This document shows, one piece after another, positions 1-12,039 of a DNA stretch of 64,000 nt (its first letter is position 1; each line of letters begins with the position of its first letter). The position numbers and the translations under genes were made by a program. Source of the DNA: Chloridium humicola (lineage: Eukaryota > Ascomycota > Sordariomycetes > Chaetosphaeriales > Chaetosphaeriaceae); assembly GCA_027569505.1 (NCBI GenBank), contig JAPDFF010000101.1:1-64000 (forward strand), written 5' to 3'. Below the pieces are notes generated by a model. That model was not told the origin of the DNA and did no database searches. It was given only the letters and a program-made list of their open reading frames with translations.

Positions 1-2676
1 CCCTTTGCGGTATTCAGATGTATTGTAGTTGGCTAGAGCAGTAGAAATAGAGGTGGCATTCAGGGGTTCAGGGGAAGCGCGGGATTGTGCCGCGTTTGAT
101 GCATTTTTGGGGATGACTAATCAGTTTGGGGATGACTAAGCAGACGGACCCGTGCATCTATTGGGAGCCTTGGGTCACGTGCTGTAGTCGTTTTCTGGGA
201 ATAAAACGGTCAGGAACGCGTATACATAGTACGTTCAGTTTCCACTTTTCCATTTTCTAATTACGTTTCCCATCTGTTCTGGGGCGTGATCATAACATCG
301 CCTTGTGACCACAAGTTCCACCAACGCGTTGCAACTCTTATCCTTGGCCAACCAAACGTGTTTGCGACCCTCCTGTAGACGTCTTGGCAGAGTGCGAGGT
401 GCAGGAGCTGAGTTGCCAACTGGGTCTCCGATCGTCAGGCAATGTGGTGCTAGCGCCGCCAACCATGTTGAGCGGTCCCAAGTTTGGGCGGGGCGTCGGA
501 TCAACGGCCAAGGACTGGCACGCCTACGCCTCGCTTGGACATGGCCAGGAGCATGGTGCCTTCGACCAAGCCAAAAAATATTGCTGACTAATGCGGCAGT
601 GGCACAGTTGCAGTGGCTGTATGGAATTATGGCTTGGTGGCTGGCGCAAGCATGCAGGGCAACCGAGACCGTACGGCAACCAACAACGAAAGGCAACCGA
701 CAATACGCCGGATAATATTATTATTATTATTGTTCCTACACCGCTTTGCCCTAGGGCACGTCGGTCCTTCTACTGCTAGTTACTGAACTGGTGCACCGCA
801 CCATAAATCCACAACCACACCACACCCTTCTTCTGGTCAGCGCAGTCTGGTGACGGTGATGTCGTGAATTGGGGGAGGAACGAAGACTTCAACAAGTCAT
901 GGCCCAAGGTGACTCCGGAGTCGTATGCATGGCACGCTTCTGACAACAATCAGCTCTGTCCCTCCGGTCGGAGTCTCATCCGCTACTGTCTGCACTGAGC
1001 ACGCTCCTCCGAGGTCTCGTCGTCAGAAAAGAATGTTGATTGTCCCGCCTTGCCTTCTCTCAAAAGAGTGAGAGAGAGAAGCGCCCGTAGGCCTATCTAA
1101 ATACGACGTGGCTTGCACGTGAGAAAGCAAAAGGCACAGACTAACAAGCGGACATAAACAATAACGCATAAGACAAGCCTTGCAGAACCCACCCTTGTCC
1201 GCCTCTCCCACCTCCGCCCGGGCAACCACCTCCCTCGCAACCTTCTCCATCTCCTTCGCCCTCCGCAGCTCCTCCCGTTTCTCCATCCTCCCCACCCGTT
1301 GGGTGACCACCCCGGCAAAGCCCCCACGGAGCAGCTCTTCTGTGAGCGCCCTGTCACCCTTTCCCCCTTTTTGCTTCTTGTTTTTACCCCAGATTCTCCT
1401 ACAGCTCGCATGAGACTTTTTACAGGGCATGGGCATTGAGCAACATGGCTGATAATAATGGACCCATTAGACTACTCGGCGTCTCTTTGCTTTCTCCCGG
1501 CAAAACAGACGGCCATGACGCAGCAGATCTCGCTGCTTCTCGGGCATCCCAATTGCCGAACGCCGACAACATTACCCCCGACACGACATGAACCACCAAC
1601 GGCCAAGCAAATGTATCCGTACATGCGCAATAGCTCCAAGACATCAAGCGACTAAGATCTTCTTCTTTCCTGGGGTGGTTTGTGTGCTTCAGGGTCGACG
1701 AAGGAATTGGGCGGTTAAGACACAACACCGGCAACTGCGAGCGGTAGAAATGTCAGTCTCTAGCGCCAGCAACAAGTAAGAAAACATTGGAATGTGAGGG
1801 GGCAATACCAACTTTAGAGGCGACGCTGGGAGGAGGATGGTCTTGTTTGATGATGGGAGAGAGAACACCAGTCTGTGGGCCCGTGGTTGATCAAAAGGGT
1901 CCGTGGAGTCAAAGTACCGGATAATTTGGACATTCGTTGTGCAGGATTGAGAGGAGGGAAAAAGAAACACAGTGGAGGTTGCCAAACGCAGAAAAAGTGC
2001 AAGGCCGCACTTGTCGATAGAACGGAAGATGCGATGCTGGGGTGAGGAGCGCGTGCCTCAAGTTCCCAAATCGGAACAGTAAAAACTTTGCCGTTGCTAC
2101 CAATGGCAAGAATATTCAAGGTGTGTAACTACTAATTGCTCTTTCCCTCTCTGTTGCCAACACGCTTGACCCTTTTGTTCACGCCCAAACCCAAGCCCAG
2201 GTGCGAGCCTTGTTGAGGCTCATTTCAAAATCGGCACGAAAAGCCTCCCGGTCGGTACCATGTTGAGTACCACTGATTTCGGTGTTTTTGGGACGTCAAG
2301 TATCTGCTAGAAAGGTGGGCCAGTTCAACCGTGATTCCACTCTGTAAAGTGTCTCGCTTTGTCTGATTGACATTGAATGCTCATTAATTAGTAAGTCTAA
2401 CTGTCTGAGAGCCTCAGACTCCCGGCTCCGTCATGATTTAATATTCAGACACTCTCCTCACCCGAGCCCCGAGGTGCCCTGCTCAGCCTCACAGGTCAAT
2501 CTAATGTCGTGTAACTGCCCCCTGAAGCCAATAAAAACTCACATCTGCCGCCGCTTGCCTGCCACCACCGTCCACGTCATCTCCATTCTCCAACACTCCT
2601 GCATTTTGGACTGACTCCATTTTGGACTGACGCCAACAAATTAGGCAAACGACAACATCTCAATCCGGCTACCAAA
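1..2676. other. Gene-poor left flank
   Basis: No gene is supported. Short open frames occur on both strands but lack start context, splice sites or recognisable motifs. A short ATT microsatellite lies near 716-732. A Lys/Arg/Glu-rich frame on the minus strand (about 1095-1436) is helix-like and may be a worn exon, but nothing around it supports a gene. The last 200 bases are the leader of the gene starting at 2677. Confidence 0.6.
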
Positions 2677-4318
2677 ATGGCCACACCCGCCTTTGGCTTC
2701 TCCGCAGGCGACTTCATCGCCGCCCTAAATCTCATCATCAAGGTCACCGGGGCGCTGAAGGACGCTGGCGGCGCATCGAACGAGTACCGCAGCCTGGTGC
2801 AGGAGCTTGGTCTCCTGATGCGCATTCTCAAGCAACTTCACGCGAGGCAAGGAACAAACGGCGTCTTTGCATCCGAAGTCGGACAGCAAACCGACCTTAC
2901 CTTGTCAACTTTGAGCGGGTTCCTGCAGACCATCTCCAAGTTTGACGTCAAGCTGGGAGCACAAGCACCGTCGTCATGGCATCATGGGGCTGGAAGAAAA
3001 GCGCAGTGGGCTGTGGGCTATGCGAAGGAGGTGGAAAAGCTGCGGCTAAAGGTCGGGACGCATCTGAATGAGTTGAATCTGTTACTTCAACTTCAGACAA
3101 ACACGGGGTATGTGACCAGCCCTGGGGAAATCGGGGGGTTCTTTCTGACAATGTGGCAGAGTTCAAGCCGTTGCGACGACCGTCAGCGAGATGTCCACAA
3201 GCGTACAGGTGCAGAAACAAGATCTGTTGGGCTGGAAACAGGAGACGTCGGACGGGTTAGACGATCTCGGTCATCGAATCGAGAATCTCGTCAGGCCTCA
3301 AGAAGCCCTGCTCACCCAGCAACATTCGGCTGTACTCGCAAACTTGGACAACGCTGCCAACCACATTCAAGAAGTATCTGCTAGGATGAAGACACTCAAT
3401 CAAACCCTCGAGAACCAAGCTAGCGAGATTATTTCTTTTCGGTCGAAGGCAGTGCAAATTTCCCAGCTCACACATCAAGAGTTGAATACGCTGTCAAAGA
3501 AGTCGGATCTGATCCTCCGCGCTATATCAGCACAGTCAGATACCAGTGCTGTACAGACAAGTCTGGTACGTCGTGACAACAGAAATGAACAACTGATCAG
3601 ACGGAACGAGCAAGATGAGGTGTTAGTGCTCTTCTTCCAGTTGTAAGTCTCGTCTCCAGATTCCGCCCGCTGGGTGGTGTAGCCCCTGATAACGCTGACA
3701 CAAATCTCTTCAGCCTTCGCGCCCTCTCAAGGTCAATGGGAGAGCTCTTGACAAAAGCCGGGATGCTTCTTCCATTCGCCATGGCAGGTATCCAAGCCAT
3801 TGCAACGACAATACGGCGCGAGCCAGGATTGCTCCTCCAAGACAGCATTACCGTCGCCGACTTTGTCGGAAGGGAGTACAAACTACCATACATATACTTT
3901 AGACATTGGGAGGTGAGACTTCAAACTAAACACATACTTCCAACAGGTTGCCTGTCGTTTCAATTATCCTCTGACCGTTGCTCTTCAGGTCCTCTCCGCC
4001 CTCATCCGCAAAGAGTTCCAAGGTCTACCTTGTTCACTAGATACCTTTGGACGAGAGTTCTGGGTGTTCTATAATACTCGAGCTCGGTACTTTAGGTTCA
4101 AGTCACACCACAGGTTGGCTCAGCGGGAGAGGGCTTTGCTCAGCGACCACCAGCTTGGAGTCGTACTTTGGGACAAAGATTATTACAAAGGCTTAACATT
4201 CGCTGTTTCAGGGAAATTCATTGACGAATTCTGGGAGAATTTTGAATGGTTGACGTCTACCCTGCAGGATGCTGAGCGAAGGGGGGCTCTAACGGTTCTC
4301 CCGCTGAATCAAGCTTAA
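2677..4318 (+). CDS. STAND-type N-terminal and ubiquitin-like domain protein
   Basis: Four exons: 2677-3107, 3160-3642, 3714-3912 and 3989-4318. The introns have GTATGT, GTAAGT, GTGAGA donors and CAG acceptors, and all junctions keep frame, giving about 480 residues. The start (MATPAFGFSAGDFIAALNLI) matches the N-terminal helical region common on fungal STAND/NLR and ankyrin proteins (family knowledge). Residues about 145-300 look like coiled coil. The last 170 residues, with PGLLLQDSITVADFVGREYK and a following FWVFYNTRARYF, resemble the ubiquitin-like domain that often closes these proteins. No nucleotide-binding motif is present, so this is not itself an NTPase. Likely cytosolic; a signalling or scaffold role is inference. 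Exon positions are good, function is weak. Confidence 0.8.
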
Positions 4319-5006
4319 CAGCTGGTCCGAGCTAGAGACTTCCCTAAGAAGTCAGAGTGTCAGACTGCTCCTGCAGAGGTAAATACAACCTTCAGTTGTC
4401 CCTGCTGCACTGCATCTCACAGATCCCGCATGTCTCACCATACTCGATGGCGCCTCCCACGAGTCCAATCGCCACTTGAGAGTTTAGTCACTGCTGATCG
4501 CCACTTGGTTCAGATTGTCTCGGGCTTTTGGGCCAAGGACCTCCCAACGATCGCTACCAGGCAATCTTACGGGGATCAGAGGGCCCTCTGAGCCGTGGTC
4601 ATTGTACAACGTCGCTCGCATTCCTTTGTGGGATGCGAGCTTGCAGAGATAAAGTGCTCAGCTCCACCACGACCAACCCAATGGTCTGGATTGATTTTGC
4701 CCCGGATCAGACGAACCCAATTTTCGGGGATCCCCACTGCAGCTAAGTCAAATTCTAGATCTTTGTGGGTGGAGTCTCCGAGTCCTGGGTGAACCTTCTC
4801 TCCTTCGTCAACTCAACACCTGAAAAGCCCCTTCCCTCCCACCACCGTCACTCAGACCATTTACAGAAGTTCCAACTGCTAGGTTGTGTGTGACCTTCGT
4901 CACCCCCCCCGAACTCCGATACCCCCAAACCTTCCTCTCCTCTTCCGATCAACATCCTATCCTCATCACACTACACGAACCCCTACCCGACTCATCAACA
5001 GTCCAA
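4319..5006. other. Intergenic, probable promoter of the MFS gene
   Basis: About 690 bases with no convincing coding frame. The last 200 bases are C-rich and pyrimidine-rich, as is usual upstream of filamentous-fungal starts. An upstream ATG at 4884 is in frame with the transporter and would add 41 residues, but that stretch does not look like transporter sequence. Confidence 0.5.
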
Positions 5007-6574
5007 ATGACCTCCTCAACCCTCGACCCGGAAAAGGCCTTCGCGGCCACCACCACCGCCCAACATGACTCACTCCCCAGCAGTACACCACCCACACCCT
5101 CTTACCTCTCCTCCCCCTCCCCCACCACCACCCCCTCCCTGGCGGCCCCCCCACCAACAGACTCCTACACCCCCACGGAAGAACGCATCCTCCTCCGGCA
5201 CCAAGACCTAACCATCCTCCCGCTCTCGGCCTTCATCTACTTCCTCTGCTACCTGGACCGCTCCAACATCGGCAACGCGCGCATCCTCAACTCGGCCGCC
5301 CACAACGACATGCAGACCGAGATCGGCGCGACCCCGTACCAGTTCAACATCGCGCTGATGGTCTTCCTCGTCGCCTACGCCCTGTTCGAGGTGCCGTCCA
5401 ACATTCTGCTGAAGAAGCTGCGGCCGTCGCGGTGGTTGGCGTTTTTGATGGTTGCGTGGGGCGGGATTACGATGGGTCTGGGTGCGGTGAAGAGTTTCCA
5501 GGCGACGGCGGGGGTGAGGTTTTTGCTGGGGATGTTTGAGGCGGGATTGTTTCCGGGGTTGGTGTATTATTGCACGTTTTGGTATCGGAATGATGAGAGG
5601 AGCGTGAGGATGGCGTTTATTTTGGCGAGTGCCACGCTGGCGGGGGCGTTTGGGGGTGCGATTGCGTATGGGATTGGGCATATGAATGGGGCGGGCGGGT
5701 TGGCGGCGTGGAGGTGGTTGTTTATTATTGAGGGGGCGCCGAGTTGCTTGTCGGCGGTGTTGGTGTGGTTTTTCTTGCCGGATTATCCGGAGGAGGTGTT
5801 GACGGGCAGGATGAGGGAGGTGGCGATGGCGAGGTTGAGGGTGGAGGGCAGCAAGAGCACCGAGAGGAGCATGACGTGGGAGGATGCGAAGGAGACGCTG
5901 ACGGATTGGAGGCTGTATGGGCACTACGTGATCTACTTTGGGATTTCGGTGCCGTTCAGCTCGCTGTCGCTGTTCTCGCCGTCGATTGTGGCGGGGTTGG
6001 GATATGTCGACTTGAAGGCCCAGTTGATGACGGTGCCGCCGTACGCGGTGGCATATGGTGAGTCTCCTCTGATTCTGATGTTGTTGGGCTCCGCTGACAC
6101 GCCCCAGTCTTCCAACTTCTCGTCTCGTACTCTGCCGACCGCTTCAACGCCCGCGGCCTGCACAGCGCTGCCCTCGCCATCGTCGGTGCCATCGGCTTCA
6201 TAGCATCTGCGCTGCTGCCACCTGACGCTTACAACGCACGCTACGGCTGCCTGATCGTTGCTACGGCGGGCGCCTTTGCTTGTATCCCGCCGCTCCTGGG
6301 CTGGATCACCTCCAACGTCTTCTCAACCGCATCCGTGGGCCTCGCCATCGCCATCAATGTCAGTGTTGGTGCAGGACTTGGCCAGATCCCTGGTGTCTGG
6401 ATTTACAAGGCTGAGGAGAGGAGTCAGGGGTTTCCGACTGGCCATTGGGTGAACGCTGCCATGCTCTTGATGGTGGCGACTGGTGCTGTTGGGCTGAGGT
6501 TCATGTATGCGCACAGGAATCGGAAGCTGCTGAGGAAGAGCGCTGGGGAGGAGGTGAGGTTGTACAAGTTGTGA
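5007..6574 (+). CDS. MFS transporter, allantoate/anion permease type
   Basis: Two exons, 5007-6057 and 6108-6574 (intron donor GTGAGT, acceptor CAG, frame kept), encode about 505 residues. After a Ser/Thr/Pro-rich cytosolic tail of about 60 residues comes LDRSNIGNARIL, the loop signature of the anion:cation symporter (Dal5-like) branch of the major facilitator superfamily. About twelve hydrophobic segments follow, with the usual central loop (residues about 270-310). Such permeases import organic anions such as allantoate, nicotinate or aromatic acids at the plasma membrane; the substrate here cannot be read from sequence. I chose the ATG at 5007 over 4884 because the extra 41 residues lack family features. 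The next gene downstream on the same strand is a secreted aromatic-ester hydrolase. Confidence 0.88.
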
Positions 6575-7375
6575 GATTCATTTGTTTTGAGAGCGGAAGG
6601 GCGGGGGAAAAGCGGCGTGTTGTTGCTTACTGTGAATTCCTTTAGACAAGATTCCATCATGATAGATGACAGCGATAGATTTTTTTTGTACAGCCACCTA
6701 CGATTTGAGGGCGTCATGGTTCATCGCGCGAAGAGCAAAACCTTAACTTACCCCTTTTCTCTGTCTTCCTGGTTTTGCTCTGGTATCCAATAGACACGGA
6801 ACTCGTTCTCCGCCCTCCCCATCCTTTCATCCTTTTCGGATATCTCAAACAGGAAATATGGAGGAAGAAGAGGGGTTGTGGAGCTGTCAACCTTCTTCCC
6901 CGCAACATCTTCGGATCAGATCAACAGGATCACAGCCAGGATCACCGCCGACGGGGACTAACTAACACCGAGGAGGCAGTTGATCACCATCTATCCTGAA
7001 TGAATGCAGGTTTCATCATCGCGAAACAGCTTGCCAGAGGCGGTGGTCGCCGATGGAAGCCCAGTGCCGACTCAAACTGGGCAAACGGGGCGATGTCGCT
7101 TTGACATCATCAGACACAGGAAAGGGCGCTCTGAGAGGCCGAAGTCGCAGAGAAGAGGTAATCATATGGGCCCTGACAGGTAGGTGCGTCAACGGGATGG
7201 AGTTGCTTACCTACAAAGTAGATGACAAACCCAGGACATGATCATATCCAAACAAACCATCGAGCAACTGTTGCAAGCTGCAACATGACCGTCGTTTACC
7301 TTGTATTCTTATCCACCACCACAACCCTGAGGCCATCAAACGAATCTCCCAAACCACCCACATATCACACTGACC
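6575..7375. other. Intergenic between transporter and esterase
   Basis: About 800 bases holding the end of the transporter transcript and the promoter of the esterase. No gene or repeat was recognised. Confidence 0.5.
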
Positions 7376-9134
7376 ATGGTCCGCCTCACAGTCCTCGTCG
7401 CCGGCACCGCGATCCACTCCGCCGCCTCCAGCGGCGCGCTCCCCTCATGGCCGTGGAACCCACCACCACCAACACGACGCGACAACTCTCCAAAAGCGTT
7501 TGCATGCGACCTGAATTCGTTTTCTCGAATTGTTCCTGATGGCTCTTACATCGAGAAGGTCGACATAGTGCAGCAGGGCGGCAGCTACGGCGAGGGGATG
7601 GCCAACGTCCCGTATCCGACAAACCCCACCAACCTCCCGGCGCTGTGCGCGGTGACAGTGCGGGTGAATAGCACGGAAAAGAGCAGCTTCCGGTTTGGGT
7701 TGTTTTTGCCGGATGATTGGAACGGGAGGATGTTAACGGTTGGGAATGGGGGGTGGGCGGGGGGGATCAATTGGGCTGATATGTGAGTGCTGATAGTGCT
7801 TCTGGAGGAGAGTGTATTAACTCTGCCACAGGGCAATGGGCCCGACACACGGCGGCATGGCTGCGATATCGACGGATACCGGCCACAGTTCGGCCGCGAC
7901 TGACAGTGCCTGGGCGAACACCAAGCCGGAACAGAAGACTGACTGGGGCTGGCGGGCGATGAAAGGTTCTGTCGACCTCGGCAAGAAGCTGGTGCGAGCC
8001 TACTACGGCGACAAGCAGCCGCTCAAATACTCATACTACAGCGGCTGCTCGACGGGCGGGCGGCAGGGCCTCAAGCAAATGCAGGTCGCTCCCGACAGCT
8101 TCGACGGCGCGCTGATCGGAGCCCCGGCGTGGTGGCCCACCCACCTGAACAACTGGATCACCCGGGTCAGCATGTTCAACCTCCCCATGTCCGACTCCAA
8201 ATACATGTCCACCACGGACATGACCGTCCTTGGCAACGAAGTCATCAAGCAATGCGACCAGCTCGACGGCGTGCAAGACAACATCATCAGCCGGCCCGAC
8301 CTCTGCGAACCGGACCTTTCCACCATCCACTGCACCAACAACATCGCCATCCCCGGCTACTGCCTCACCTCCGCCCAACTAGGCACCGCACGCAACGTCT
8401 ACAACGACGTCCTCTCCTCCCAGACCCCCAACCTCCTCTACCCCGGCCTGACCCCCGGCTCCGAAGCGCACTGGTACGTGATCCTCCAAAATGGCGACCA
8501 GCCCTCGCCCTACGGCATCGGCTACCAAAAGGACTTCCTCTTCGACCAGATCGACCCCAACTGGGACTGGACGACCTTCAATGAGAGCGTCTTCACCTAC
8601 GCGGACAAGGCCAACCCGGGCGACCCGGGCGCGACCGACTTCGGCGCCATGCGGAAAGTCCGCGACCGCGGCGGGAAGGTGATGCTGTACCAGGGCCTGG
8701 CGGACGGGCTCGTCCCGCCCAAGGGCACGCAGCTGTTCTACAACCGGACCGAGGCGTTTCTCGAGAGCAACGGGGGCCAGGATGTTCGGGATTTTCTGAG
8801 GATGTTCCTGATCCCGGGGATGCAGCACTGCTGGGGCACGGCGGTGGACGCGCCATGGAATATTGGGGCGGCGTTCCAGGCGGCGCAAATGGGTAGCGGG
8901 TGGGTGTCAGTGCCGGGGTATGAGGACGCGGGACACGATGCGTTGATGGCGCTGATGGGCTGGGTTGAGAACGGGACGGCGGTGGAGAGCGTGGTGGCGA
9001 CGACGTGGACGCTGTCGATGGACCCGGCGTCGGGCGTGAAGAGGCAGAGGCCGGTTTGTGCATGGCCGGGGAATGCGGTGTGGGATGGCAAGGGGAATGC
9101 GGATGTGCCGGGGAGTTGGAATTGTTCGGGTTGA
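7376..9134 (+). CDS. Secreted tannase / feruloyl esterase family protein
   Basis: Exons 7376-7782 and 7832-9134 (49-nt intron, GTGAGT donor) give about 569 residues. The first 20 residues form a signal peptide ending in a small-residue stretch. The family nucleophile motif GCSTGGRQG places Ser at about residue 209. The acid residue is in YQGLADGLVPP and the histidine in IPGMQHCWG, with cysteines next to the Ser and His that could form the disulfide linking them in this family (Pfam tannase; CS-D-HC arrangement, family knowledge). These enzymes cleave gallate, chlorogenate or ferulate esters outside the cell; tannase cannot be told from feruloyl esterase here. Several Asn-X-Ser/Thr sites suit a glycoprotein. 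It follows an organic-anion permease. Confidence 0.92.
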
Positions 9135-9761
9135 ACGTTGAGGGTTGGGGGAAGGGTACACTGGGGTTCTGGAATTAAGTGGGGGAGCCCTGTGGGTGGG
9201 GGTTCTTTCGCGTTTATCTCGTGACCGCCTGCCCTATCGGGACAGATGCCCCGCCTTTCTGCCTCCGGTTTCATTAGCGCCCGCCATGGCGGTTCGTGGC
9301 AACCTGGAATGGTGGGGTAAAACTCTGCACAAAGTCAAGAGCATGGAGGACCAGAGTCAGACGGAGGTGACGCAGAGATTCATCCGATTTTGGGTTTGTT
9401 TGCTTTTCTGGTTGTGTTGACTGGTCTGTGTCGCTGTCAGGAGTCGATAGTATTGTACGGGATATCAACAAACATCCATTGAATCAACAAGCTCCTGCGG
9501 CTTCCATCCACTGGTCCCTGTTGCCAGGCAAACCGCTGCAGTGTTGTCCAGGCAGCTGTGGACCGACAAGTTGACGGCAGGGCGTCGGCGACCCCTTCAG
9601 CGGGCCCATCCCAGGCAGTCTCTGCCCCGCATCTCAAACTTTTAGCTTGCCATCCTATCGTCGCGTCGCGTCAAATTTTTTCGCCTTTCACACCGCCAAC
9701 CATTGACGCTGTCGACCCAACATTCCCTTCCCCGCGATCGAACCTCGACATATCAATCAAG
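9135..9761. other. Intergenic, probable promoter of CTP synthase
   Basis: About 630 bases without a gene. The part nearest 9762 is C-rich with little purine structure, typical of a fungal leader. Confidence 0.5.
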
Positions 9762-12039
9762 ATGCGTTACGTCCTCGTTACCGGCGGTGTCATTTCAGGT
9801 ATTTTGACCCCGCTGCGGCTTCGCTGGCCCGCTAGAGGACGACATAGCTAACGGGTGCCAGGGGTTGGGAAGGGCATCATTGCCTCGTCCACGGGTCTGG
9901 TCCGTACACACCATTCCTAGAATTCCTCTGGGTTCAATTGCGAGGGGACAGCTTGGGTCTAACCGAAACGACAACAGCTCCTGAAAACCCTCGGCCTCCG
10001 TGTCAGCTGCATCAAGATTGACCCCTATGTGTCGGTCGACGCGGGGCTCATGGCCCCTGCCGAGCACGGCGAGTGCTTCGTCTTGACTTCCGGTGGGTGA
10101 ACACAGTTCCGGCAGCAGCAGTCCCAGATTCTGACCTCTTGCAGGCGGCGAAGTTGACCTCGATCTCGGCAACTACGAGCGCTACCTCTCGGTCCGCCTC
10201 ACGAGCGAGCACAACATCACCACCGGCAAGGTCTACCTCAACGTCATCGAGAAGGAGCGCCGCGGCGACTACCTTGGCAAGACGGTGCAGATCGTGCCCC
10301 ATGTGACAGATTCGATCAAGGACTGGATCAAGCGGGTGTCCAAGATCCCGGTTGACGGTTCGGGCGAGGAGCCGGATGTGTGCATCATTGAGCTTGGGTA
10401 AGTTTGGCATGTTGGACGGCATGTTTGGGCCGAGGGCTAACTGATTGCAAACAGTGGTACTATTGGTGACATCGAGAGCGTACGTTCGAGTAGATATTGG
10501 GACCTTGGGTCGCACTCTGGGGCTGCGGTTTACTGACACCATGACAGATGCCCTTCATCGAGGCCCTCACTCAGCGTATGTGATTAAGCTCCTTTCCATC
10601 CCCAAGATTCCTCCCCGCTAACAATTTCCGGTAGTTCGTCACGAGGCTGGCGCCGGCAACTTTATGAACATCCACGTCTCCTACGTCCCGACGGTGCACG
10701 GCGAGCAGAAGACGAAGCCCACGCAGCACGCCGTCAAGTCGATCCGCAGCTACGGCTTGATCCCCGATGTGGTATGTCTCTTGACTCTCTGTTTCAAGGG
10801 TCCTTTTTCTGACGAAACCAGGTTGCTTGCCGTTGCGAAACCCCTCTTGCTCAGCCTACGATCGCCAAGCTCGCCCTGCACTGCCAGGTCGAGACCGACC
10901 AGGTCATCGTCGTGCGCGACATGCCCACCATCTACCAAGTGCCTCTCCTCCTGAGCGAGCAGAAGCTCATCCCCCAGCTCCGGTCTAAGCTGGCCCTCGA
11001 CCAAATTACCGTCCCGCCTGCCATGGCCACCTTCGGTAACGAGCTCTGGGAAATGTGGAAGACCATTGTCACCCCGACATACCAGGAGGAGGTCAAGATT
11101 GCGCTGGTCGGCAAGTACGTCACCTGCCAGGATGCCTACTGCTCGGTCGTCAAGGCTCTCGAGCACTCCGCCATGCGCATTCGTCGCAAGCTCAAGCTCA
11201 TGTGGATCGACTCGGAGGACCTTGAGCCCACGACCAAGGGCGGGCCGGCCCAGGCCAAGTACCACAAGGCGTGGCATGATGTCTCGACCGCCTCCGGTAT
11301 CATTGTGCCGGGCGGTTTCGGCCACCGTGGCACCGAGGGCATGATGCGCGTCACGAAGTGGGCTCGCGAGAACGAGATCCCCTTCCTCGGTGTCTGCCTT
11401 GGTTTCCAGGTTGCTGCCATCCAGTATGCCCGGGATGTGTGCGGCATGCCCGAGGCCATGTCGGAGGAGTTTGACGCCCAGGCCAAGGACCGTGTGGTTG
11501 TTTACATGCCCGAGATCGACCGTGCCAAGATGGGCGGCACCATGCGTCTTGGTCTGCGCCAATCCATCTTCCAACAGGGCACCGAGTGGTCCAAGGCCCG
11601 GTCGCTGTACGGCGGTGCCGAGATCATCGAGGAGAGACATCGCCACCGGTACGAGATCAACCCCGAGATGGTTGAGACGCTCGAGAAGGCTGGCCTGCAC
11701 TTTGTTGGCAAGGACGAGACGGGCGAGCGCATGGAGATCTTTGAGCTGAAGGACCACCCCTTCTTCGTCGGTATGTATTCCCTGGATTTTCGGGTGGCTT
11801 GCAACTGATGCTAATGTCGCGGCAACAGGTACCCAGTTCCACGCCGAGTACCAGTCTCAGGTCGTCAACCCGAGCGTAAGTCCTCTTCCCTTACCCGTCA
11901 GCACTCCAGGCTGACCATCCTTCAGAGACCCTACCTTGGCTTCGTGGCTGCCAGCGCGGGCTGCCTGGACGAGGTGCTCAAGCAGAAGCCGGTCGAGCCC
12001 TTCAAGGCGCATGTCGTCGTGAACGGCACTGCCAAATGA
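9762..12039 (+). CDS. URA7: CTP synthase
   Basis: Makes CTP from UTP, ATP and glutamine in the cytosol. Ten exons keep frame: 9762-9798, 9862-9899, 9978-10092, 10145-10397, 10455-10479, 10548-10575, 10635-10771, 10822-11770, 11829-11875 and 11926-12039, giving about 580 residues, the usual length. The synthetase half begins MRYVLVTGGVISGVGKGI and has SGGEVDLDLGNYERYLSV, ELGGTIGDIES and HGEQKTKPTQ. The glutamine amidotransferase half has GGFGHRG, the nucleophile in FLGVCLGFQVA, and a final triad element reading GTQFHAEY, where many homologues have HPE; the His and Glu are kept. Two internal exons are only 25 and 28 nt. The symbol follows the yeast orthologue. Confidence 0.96.

Noticed and set aside
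235..696. 153-codon minus-strand frame near the left end
   Set aside because: Overlaps plus-strand frames of similar length and shows no protein-like features.
1023..1436. Lys/Arg/Glu-rich minus-strand frame
   Set aside because: Helix-like text (EELRRAKEMEKVAREVVARA) but no start, splice signals or relatives I recognise; the other strand is equally open.
5208..5924. 238-codon minus-strand frame inside the MFS transporter
   Set aside because: Arg/Pro/His-rich shadow of a GC-rich coding exon; no motifs.
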